This document shows positions 58,289 through 64,000 of a stretch of 64,000 nucleotides of DNA, piece after piece. The DNA is from Sutterella sp. (lineage in GTDB: Bacteria > Pseudomonadota > Gammaproteobacteria > Burkholderiales > Burkholderiaceae_F), in NCBI GenBank assembly GCA_020025955.1, contig JAHHRF010000005.1:1-64000 (forward strand). Direction: 5' to 3'. Made by a program: the position numbers and the translations under genes. Within the stretch, counting starts at the first letter, position 1; each line of letters starts with the position of its first letter. Below the pieces are notes generated by a model. The model searched no databases, was not told where the DNA came from, and saw nothing but the letters and a program-made list of their open reading frames with translations.

Positions 58289-60181
58289 TTAGCGCTTGGA
58301 CGACTTGGCATCTGCACGCCAAATCTGCCCAATGGCAATATGAGTAAGTTTCTTACGACGACCGTACACGGCGTTCACGAGGGAGCGCGAGACCATCACC
58401 GAGGTGAAGATCGACGTGGCAATCCCTAAACAGTGCACCACCGCAAACCCACGAACCGGACCCGAACCGAAGATCAAGAGCGCTAAACCCGCAATCAAAC
58501 TGGTAATGTTGGAGTCCAAAATCGTCGCTAAGGCACGATCGTACCCTTCGCTAATGGCCAACTGAGGCAATCGACCCGCACGCAACTCTTCACGAATACG
58601 TTCGTTAATCAGCACGTTCGCGTCCACGGCCATCCCTAAGGTCAAGGCAATAGCGGCAATCCCAGGGAGCGTCAACGTCGCCTGAAGCATGGAGAGGATG
58701 GCAATAAGCATCATCACATTGCTCACCAAGGAAACGGCACTGAACACACCGAAGAGCTGGTAGTAGATGCACATAAAGAGTGCAATCACCACGAAACCAT
58801 AAAGCGTGGACTTAAAGCCCGCTTCAATGTTGGCTTCCCCTAAGCTCGGGCCAATCAAGCGTTCTTCAACGATTTCCATCGGAGCCGCCAAGGAACCGGC
58901 ACGTAACAACAAGGCCGTATCCGTGGCTTCAATCGCCGTCATGCGACCCGAGATCTGCACACGACCGCCGCCAATTTCTTGACGAACAACCGGCGCCGTC
59001 ACGACTTCGCCCTTCCCCTTTTCAAAGAGAATAATGGCGATACGCTTACCCACGTTGTCGCGCGTCACATCCTTAAAGATGCGTGCGCCGCGGTTATCCA
59101 ATTCGAGGTTAACCGTGGGTTCCTGCGTCTGACTATCAAAGCCAGGCTGGGCATCGTTTAAGTTTTCACCCGTCAAAATCACACGACGCTTCACGAGAAT
59201 CGGGCGACCTTCACGGTCAAGGAACTTTTCATCCCCAAAGGGAACCGTCCCTTCAGCGAGTTGCGTCAAGGCTTCAGGACTGTCGTCAACCAAGCGTACT
59301 TCCAACGTAGCCGTACGACCTAAGATGTCTTTGGCCTTAGCGGTATCCTGCACGCCAGGGAGTTGAACCACGATACGGTCAGCCCCTTGCTGAGCAATCA
59401 CCGGCTCGGCCACACCCAACTCGTTAATACGGTTATGCAAGGTCGAGATGTTTTGCTTTAAGGCATAGGCCTGCACCGACTGAATCGCAGCAGGCGACAA
59501 CTGAGCACTCAAGATGTAAGGCGCTTCTGCGCTATCAGGCAACGAGAGCTTCAAGTCAGGTTGGGTATTGCGAAGAAGGTCATTGGCACGACCGCGTTCT
59601 TCTTGCGTCGCAAACGCCACGTTCACCACATCGCCCGTACGGGTAATGCCACGATGACGAATGTGCTTGTCACGCAACTGCGTACGAATGTCAGCCAAGG
59701 TCGCTTCAGCACGCTTTTCAATCGCGGCCGACATATCCACCTGAAGCAAGAAGTGCACGCCACCGCGCAAGTCCAAGCCCAAGTACATCGGTAACGCATT
59801 GATGTTCAAGAGCCATTGCGGGGTGTTAGGCACCAAATTCAAGGCCACAATGTAGCTCGGGGACTCCGGGTCCACATTGAGCGCACGTTCTAAGGCTTCA
59901 CGAGCCTTTAACTGCTTTTCGGCTTCCGTCGGTTCAAAACGAACACGGATGGTGTTTTGCTGAGCGCCCTGCTCATAAAACACGCCATTGGGATGCAAGT
60001 TAGCGTCCGCTAAAACCTGCTCCACATTCTTTAAGGTCTGGTCCGTCACTTTCACCGTGGCCTTCCCGGAGGAGACCTGAACGGCTGGAGACTCGCCGTA
60101 GAAATTCGGCAAGGTATAGAGGCACCCAATAAAGAGCGCTACACCAATGACGATGTATTTCCAAAGTGGGTAGCGATTCAT
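58289..60181 (-). CDS. secD: Protein translocase accessory subunit SecD
   Basis: 630 residues, near E. coli SecD (615). The first helix is near the N-terminus (NRYPLWKYIVIGVALFIG). The large periplasmic P1 domain follows; it includes LGLDLRGGVHFLLQVDM. Five further helices at the C-terminus include GMAVDANVLINERIREEL. The strong GGAGAGAAG site fits the start. Confidence 0.96.
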   Translation of the reverse strand: MNRYPLWKYIVIGVALFIGCLYTLPNFYGESPAVQVSSGKATVKVTDQTLKNVEQVLADANLHPNGVFYEQGAQQNTIRVRFEPTEAEKQLKAREALERALNVDPESPSYIVALNLVPNTPQWLLNINALPMYLGLDLRGGVHFLLQVDMSAAIEKRAEATLADIRTQLRDKHIRHRGITRTGDVVNVAFATQEERGRANDLLRNTQPDLKLSLPDSAEAPYILSAQLSPAAIQSVQAYALKQNISTLHNRINELGVAEPVIAQQGADRIVVQLPGVQDTAKAKDILGRTATLEVRLVDDSPEALTQLAEGTVPFGDEKFLDREGRPILVKRRVILTGENLNDAQPGFDSQTQEPTVNLELDNRGARIFKDVTRDNVGKRIAIILFEKGKGEVVTAPVVRQEIGGGRVQISGRMTAIEATDTALLLRAGSLAAPMEIVEERLIGPSLGEANIEAGFKSTLYGFVVIALFMCIYYQLFGVFSAVSLVSNVMMLIAILSMLQATLTLPGIAAIALTLGMAVDANVLINERIREELRAGRLPQLAISEGYDRALATILDSNITSLIAGLALLIFGSGPVRGFAVVHCLGIATSIFTSVMVSRSLVNAVYGRRKKLTHIAIGQIWRADAKSSKR

Positions 60182-60233
60182 CGCTTCTCTCCATCAATTG
60201 CCCAAAAAACTCGGGAATTGATTGTAGTCGTGA

Positions 60234-60255
60234 TCAAAAACGCCCTAACGGCGTT
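60234..60255 (-). terminator. Terminator candidate between yajC and secD
   Basis: On the minus strand AACGCC pairs with GGCGTT with a 5-nt loop, followed by TTTTTG. It could cause partial termination before secD. Confidence 0.6.
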
Positions 60256-60283
60256 CTGAATTCACACATGGACAATAGGTTAA

Positions 60284-60304
60284 AGCCCGGGATGAACCCG
60301 GGCT
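60284..60304 (-). other. Hairpin between yajC and secD
   Basis: A perfect 8-bp GC-rich stem, AGCCCGGG (60284-60291) and CCCGGGCT (60297-60304), with a 5-nt loop. The T-run after it is short, so it is more a processing or attenuation site than a strong terminator. Confidence 0.5.
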
Positions 60305-60347
60305 AAAACGGGCAAGTCTAAAAGAACTCACCCTTTCTTCGGCGCCA

Positions 60348-60680
60348 TTAGAGGCTCAACGTCCCCTGGGGGAGAACCGTCTGAACCGAGGAGCGATTCA
60401 TACGAATCGTCACCAACTTGCCGTCAACGCTGGCGATCGCCAACAACACGGCATTTTCTTCGAGGCCTTCCACACGACCACACAAGCCACCGATCGTCAT
60501 GACGTCGTCACCCTTTTTCAGGGCTTCAATCATCTGGGTGTGTTCCTGCTGGCGCTTTTTCTGCGGGCGAATGATGAAGAACCAAAATGCCACAAAGATC
60601 AACACTAAGGGCAAGAACTGCTGAACCATCGCCTGAACGGGAACGGAGTCCGCGGCTAAAGCTTCGGGAATCAAAAACAT
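60348..60680 (-). CDS. yajC: Sec translocase accessory protein YajC
   Basis: 110 residues: one N-terminal membrane helix (QQFLPLVLIFVAFWFFIIRPQKKR) and a small cytosolic beta-rich domain (GDDVMTIGGLCGRV). It copurifies with SecDF. Standard tgt-yajC-secD-secF order. Confidence 0.94.
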   Translation of the reverse strand: MFLIPEALAADSVPVQAMVQQFLPLVLIFVAFWFFIIRPQKKRQQEHTQMIEALKKGDDVMTIGGLCGRVEGLEENAVLLAIASVDGKLVTIRMNRSSVQTVLPQGTLSL

Positions 60681-60797
60681 GTGTACTCCAGTTTTTGTAG
60701 TCTAAAAATTCATTAACGTGAGTGTTACACACTCCGCCTATTTTCACATTATAGAGGGGAATGCCCGAAAACACGCGCGCTCACCCTCCCCTCTCAT

Positions 60798-61931
60798 TTA
60801 TTCAATCCCGCGAGCGCGATCTTCAGCAAATTGCTTCTTCCACGCTTCGAAGGTGCCTGCCTCTAAGGCATCGCGCATTTCTTGCATGATGCGTAAATAG
60901 AAGGCCAAGTTATGAATCGTATTTAATCGAGCGCCCAGGATTTCCCCGACCTTATGCAAATGATGCAGGTACGAGCGCGTGTAGTTGCGGCACGTATAGC
61001 AATCGCACGACGGATCCAAAGGCTTCAAGTCGTTGCGGTAACGGCTGTTTTTGAGCTTCACGTCACCAAAACGCGTAAAGAGCCAACCATTACGGGCATT
61101 ACGCGTAGGCATCACGCAGTCAAACATGTCGATGCCGTTACTCACCCCCGCGACCAAATCCTCAGGCGTTCCCACCCCCATCAAATAACGGGGACGGTCT
61201 TCGGGTAACTGATGACCGATATGCTCCAAAATGCGAAGCATTTCTTCCTTGGGTTCCCCAACCGACAAGCCACCCACGGCATAGCCATGGAAGCCAATGT
61301 CTTTGAGACCGGCTAAGGATTCTTCACGCAACGACTCGAACATCCCGCCCTGGACGATACCAAACAAGGCATTCGGGTTTTCTAAGCGATTGAATTCATC
61401 CTTGGAGCGCTTAGCCCAACGAAGGCTCATGCGCATGGACTTCGCGGCTTCTAATTCCGTCGCCGGACGATCCCCAATCTTATAAGGCGTACATTCATCC
61501 AACACCATGACGATGTCGGAATTGAGGCTACGCTGGATCTTCATCGACATTTCGGGGTCTAAGAAGAGCTTGGCACCGTTGATGGGATTGCGGAAATGAA
61601 CCCCTTCTTCGGTGATCTTACGAAGGTCACCTAAGCTAAAGACCTGGAAGCCACCCGAGTCCGTCAAGATGGGCTTATCCCACTGCATGAAATCATGAAG
61701 CCCACCGTGGGCATCCATCACTTCAAGCCCAGGACGCAACCACAAATGGAAGGTATTGCCCAAAATAATCTGAGAACCAATTTCCTTTAACTCATAAGGC
61801 GCCATAGCTTTTACGGAACCATACGTCCCCACGGGCATGAAAATCGGGGTCTGAACCACACCGTGGTTTAAGGTTAATTCGCCACGACGGGCTTTGCCGC
61901 ACGTTGCTTTTACTTTGAAATCAAAAGCCAT
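60798..61931 (-). CDS. tgt: Queuine tRNA-ribosyltransferase
   Basis: A 377-residue TIM-barrel enzyme that exchanges guanine-34 for preQ1 in tRNAs. DSGGFQVFSLG and MFDCVMPTRNARNG (catalytic Asp region) are conserved, and CDCYTCRNYTRSYLHHL gives the zinc ligands (three Cys and a His). It lies 6 bp after queA, so the two steps of queuosine synthesis are co-transcribed. Confidence 0.96.
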   Translation of the reverse strand: MAFDFKVKATCGKARRGELTLNHGVVQTPIFMPVGTYGSVKAMAPYELKEIGSQIILGNTFHLWLRPGLEVMDAHGGLHDFMQWDKPILTDSGGFQVFSLGDLRKITEEGVHFRNPINGAKLFLDPEMSMKIQRSLNSDIVMVLDECTPYKIGDRPATELEAAKSMRMSLRWAKRSKDEFNRLENPNALFGIVQGGMFESLREESLAGLKDIGFHGYAVGGLSVGEPKEEMLRILEHIGHQLPEDRPRYLMGVGTPEDLVAGVSNGIDMFDCVMPTRNARNGWLFTRFGDVKLKNSRYRNDLKPLDPSCDCYTCRNYTRSYLHHLHKVGEILGARLNTIHNLAFYLRIMQEMRDALEAGTFEAWKKQFAEDRARGIE

Positions 61932-61937
61932 CTCGTT

Positions 61938-63011
61938 TTATTCCTTGGAGTTTTCTTTTTCCGGGACACTGGGGTCTCGCTCAATAAAGCACGCATCGCC
62001 ATAACTGAAGAAGCGATAGGATGCTTCCACGGCATGCTTGTAGGCTTCTAAGATGCGCTCACGACCCGCTAAAGCCGAAACCAACATCACCAGGGTGGAT
62101 TTGGGCAAATGGAAGTTCGTGATTAACGCATCAACGATTTTGAATTCGTAACCCGGACGAATGAAGAGCTTCGTATCACGCGCCCCGCTTTCCACATGAC
62201 CCACACGGTCTGCCGCACTTTCAATCGTACGTAACGACGTCGTCCCTACAGCAATCACACGACGCCCTTGGGCTTTCGCTTCATTGATACGCTGAGCAAC
62301 CCCCTCAGGCATTTCAAACCATTCGGAGTGCATTTCATGTTCAGAGAGTTTTTCTACGCGCACAGGCTGGAACGTACCGGCCCCCACATGGAGGGTCACT
62401 TCTTCAACGTCCACGCCCTTTGCACGCAAGCGGGCTAATAAATCATCCGTAAAGTGGAGCCCAGCGGTGGGCGCAGCAACCGCGCCAGGATGACGAGCAT
62501 AGACCGTCTGATAACGAGTCTCGTCACTCTTTTCAGCCGCGTGCGTAATGTAGGGCGGCAACGGCACTTCGCCGAAACGCTCTAAAACCGATAAGACAGG
62601 CTCATTAAAGGCTAATTCAAAGAACTGACCTTGGCGCCCCGTCACCGTAACGGCCGTCGTCTCACCCGAGGCCGTTTCAAAAAAGAGTTCAGTACCAGGC
62701 TTAGGTGCTTTACTTGCACGGATCATGGCAATGGCCGTGCGCTCACCTGTAACGCGTTCAATCAACGCTTCGATCGCCCCCTTCGTGGCTTTGTGCCCAC
62801 GAAGGCGCGCTTTGATAACGCGCGTGTTGTTGACGATCAGCAAATCCCCTTCGCGCAAGAAACCTTCAATATCACTAAAGGTTTTGTCTTCGAGGGCTTG
62901 TCCCGGTCGCACGCACAATAAGCGAGAGGCCGTGCGATCCGTTAAGGGGTATTGAGCAATTAACGACTCTGGGAGTTCAAAGTCGAAATCAGATAAATAG
63001 TGTTCATGCAT
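61938..63011 (-). CDS. queA: S-adenosylmethionine:tRNA ribosyltransferase-isomerase
   Basis: A 357-residue enzyme that forms epoxyqueuosine on tRNA. FDFELPESLIAQYPLTDRTASRLL is the family start, GDLLIVNNTRVIKARL, PGAVAAPTAGLHFTDDLL and LHVGAGTFQPVRVEK follow. The ATG at 63011 is used; a TTG five codons upstream is less likely. First gene of queA-tgt-yajC-secD-secF. Confidence 0.95.
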   Translation of the reverse strand: MHEHYLSDFDFELPESLIAQYPLTDRTASRLLCVRPGQALEDKTFSDIEGFLREGDLLIVNNTRVIKARLRGHKATKGAIEALIERVTGERTAIAMIRASKAPKPGTELFFETASGETTAVTVTGRQGQFFELAFNEPVLSVLERFGEVPLPPYITHAAEKSDETRYQTVYARHPGAVAAPTAGLHFTDDLLARLRAKGVDVEEVTLHVGAGTFQPVRVEKLSEHEMHSEWFEMPEGVAQRINEAKAQGRRVIAVGTTSLRTIESAADRVGHVESGARDTKLFIRPGYEFKIVDALITNFHLPKSTLVMLVSALAGRERILEAYKHAVEASYRFFSYGDACFIERDPSVPEKENSKE

Positions 63012-63336
63012 GGCTTGACTGGCCAACTTAAATTAAAACGAGCATTTTACTGAGTTTGACCTCGTCACGGAGCGTCCGCCCCTCGTAAATCATAGGCTTG
63101 ACGTAAATAATTCAATCCTTGCTTTAGGGATTCGATCGTGGAGCCGTCGCAGAGACACCTTCCCCCTTCTCGATTCGCCCTGTTTTGACTCCACCTTCAC
63201 TTCCCTAAGACGCTTCAATTTCTTGTACACCAACAAAACCATCAGATAGGTCAAATACTCTTCATCCCTCTCACAACCCTTGAAAATTCGCGGTTTTCTG
63301 AAACAATCCTTAACGAATCGAAGTCTTAGCCCTGCC
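63012..63336 (+). other. Intergenic region upstream of queA
   Basis: No gene seen. It is C+T rich in parts (TTCCCCCTTCTCG and similar). A short AATCC/GGATT pair lies near 63114. The queA promoter should be in the right-hand part near 63050, but I see no convincing -35. The sequence before the Fur box carries nothing I can name. Confidence 0.5.
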
Positions 63337-63342
63337 TTAACT

Positions 63343-63361
63343 AATGAGAACGGTTCTCATT
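63343..63361 (+). promoter_or_regulatory. Fur-box-like operator
   Basis: A perfect 19-bp palindrome, AATGAGAAC-G-GTTCTCATT, closely matching the Fur box core AATGAGAAT/ATTCTCATT. TTAACT lies directly before it and TTTATT overlaps its end, spaced 17 bp apart, so it could sit between weak -35 and -10 elements. A second, stronger promoter is at 63417-63445. Confidence 0.75.
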
Positions 63362-63416
63362 TATTGAGCTAAATCAAATCACGGGCACTTTAGTCGGAAA
63401 AGTGTTATCGAGGCCA

Positions 63417-63445
63417 TTGATTCAGTCTTTGAAACCCCCTATAGT
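63417..63445 (+). promoter_or_regulatory. Sigma-70 promoter of the structured RNA locus
   Basis: TTGATT at 63417-63422 and TATAGT at 63440-63445 are spaced exactly 17 bp. Predicted start is near 63452. The Fur-like box is centred ~65 bp upstream of the -35. Confidence 0.7.
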
Positions 63446-63451
63446 TAATTC

Positions 63452-63612
63452 CAACGAGAAACGAAACTCAGATCCACTAACTGCCAAGGGGTCGGCAGGG
63501 ATCAACGAGTAGAAGTTGTTGCTTGGACCAACTTCCTGCGTGTTTTATCTCCGACACGGCGTTTCCGGAACTTTAAGGCGGATGAGTTTGACAGGGCTCA
63601 TCCGCCTTTTCT
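63452..63612 (+). ncRNA. Candidate structured RNA (sRNA or leader)
   Basis: About 160 nt between a good promoter and a strong terminator, with no open reading frame of note. Hairpins: GATCC (63471-63475) with GGATC (63499-63503) enclosing CTGCC/GGCAG, and GAAGTTG (63512-63518) with CAACTTC (63529-63535). It matches no RNA family I recognise. It could be an independent sRNA, possibly iron-linked through the Fur-like box upstream, or a 5' leader that attenuates the sulfatase gene starting 53 bp after the terminator. Confidence 0.55.
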
Positions 63613-63614
63613 CT
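63575..63614 (+). terminator. Terminator of the structured RNA locus
   Basis: A perfect 12-bp stem, AAGGCGGATGAG (63575-63586) and CTCATCCGCCTT (63597-63608), followed by TTCTCTTG. Confidence 0.9.
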
Positions 63615-63665
63615 TGTCGTCGCTCTCCCCTACAATACGAGCATCAAGATCGTTGGAGCCCCCCG

Positions 63666-64000
63666 ATGCTTACGAGCACTCTCTATAAGAAAAAGCGAAC
63701 CACCATGCAGACGTGGTGCTTTGGCCTGGTAGCCTTTGCGGTGACCTTAGTCATCCTGAGCGGAATTCGATTCGCGTTCTATACCCTTTTCAACACTAAT
63801 ACACCCTTCTCAGAGGCGTGGCCTGCCTTTACCATGGGCGCACGCATGGATTTGAAGTGGTTAAGTGTGTCGGTGTGGCCTGCCGTTGTATTGGGGCTCG
63901 CGGGCTTAAAGTTCACGGCCTTAAAGCGTTGGGCAGGAGGACTCTTAGGGGTGGCAATTTTCTTTAATATCGCCATCGACATCATCAACATCGGCTTTTA
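63666..64000 (+). CDS. LTA-synthase-like sulfatase, N-terminal part
   Basis: Runs off the window with 111 codons visible and no stop. Membrane helices are seen: WCFGLVAFAVTLVILSGIRFAF, WLSVSVWPAVVLGLAGL and GGLLGVAIFFNIAIDIINI. The phrase FTMGARMDLKW between them resembles the loop MGxRxDL of LTA-synthase family sulfatases, membrane proteins that transfer phosphoglycerol or phosphoethanolamine to envelope glycans. GGAG lies before the ATG. The catalytic domain is outside the window, so the substrate cannot be judged. Confidence 0.75.
   Translation, partial: MLTSTLYKKKRTTMQTWCFGLVAFAVTLVILSGIRFAFYTLFNTNTPFSEAWPAFTMGARMDLKWLSVSVWPAVVLGLAGLKFTALKRWAGGLLGVAIFFNIAIDIINIGF

Noticed and set aside
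1..64000. CRISPR arrays, insertion sequences, prophage
   Set aside because: No direct-repeat/spacer pattern, transposase or phage gene seen.

Overview
The window looks like chromosomal core sequence of a betaproteobacterium, probably order Burkholderiales and perhaps a gut Sutterellaceae-type organism. That placement is an inference from gene content and order, not from a search. The supporting signs are gmk-rpoZ-spoT, divergent fur/bamE, zapA followed by 6S RNA, the DUF2868/DUF3482 pair next to each other in function, queA-tgt-yajC-secD-secF, and a Gram-negative envelope gene set (msbA, lgt, LPS-type glycosyltransferases). I see no prophage, insertion sequence or CRISPR array.

Layout. 0-5 kb: an orphan HipB-like HTH gene, gmk, rpoZ, spoT, convergent greB, tRNA-Ala and a VOC protein. 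5-11 kb: pepA, holC, a proline-rich unknown and valS, then a small WYL-like gene. 11-16.5 kb (minus strand): an SGNH acyltransferase, an AGCS amino-acid/sodium symporter and argH. 16.5-18.8 kb: a plus-strand tRNA operon (Pro, Arg, His) facing two glycosyltransferase genes. 18.8-29.4 kb (minus): dnaE, apbE with its flavinylation substrate, glnS, sbcB and rng. 29.5-40.3 kb: rfbB and a base-composition-shifted GT9 gene, then sdaA, msbA, two LPS-core-type glycosyltransferases, recN, nadK and fabI. 40.3-45 kb: mltD with six LysM repeats, a methyltransferase, rnhA, tRNA-Val and a second GT25 gene. 45-51 kb: fur | bamE, a small coiled-coil gene, a greatly enlarged zapA, 6S RNA, an EVE-domain protein, a TauE-type transporter and an orphan solute-binding protein. 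51-57 kb: lgt, thiM-thiE, DUF2868, an intervening glycosyltransferase, and a DUF3482 GTPase. 57-63 kb (minus): queA, tgt, yajC, secD, secF. 63-64 kb: a 19-bp perfect Fur-box-like palindrome, a promoter, a structured RNA with its own terminator, and the start of an LTA-synthase-like sulfatase.

The most unusual thing seen is the ZapA protein. A normal ~95-residue ZapA head is followed by about 560 residues that can be laid out as sixteen units of exactly 35 residues (five heptads, 105 bp), making a 733-residue protein where the family is usually about 100-110. Other points worth checking are a ~100-residue insertion inside the catalytic region of GlnRS, the Fur-box/structured-RNA locus near the right end, a glycosyltransferase wedged with overlaps between the DUF2868 and DUF3482 genes, and an orphan HipB-like antitoxin.

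Most convergent gene pairs are separated by strong hairpin terminators, several bidirectional. Start codons were moved from the longest reading frame when a ribosome-binding site, a signal peptide, a tRNA or a terminator hairpin showed that the longer frame could not be right.
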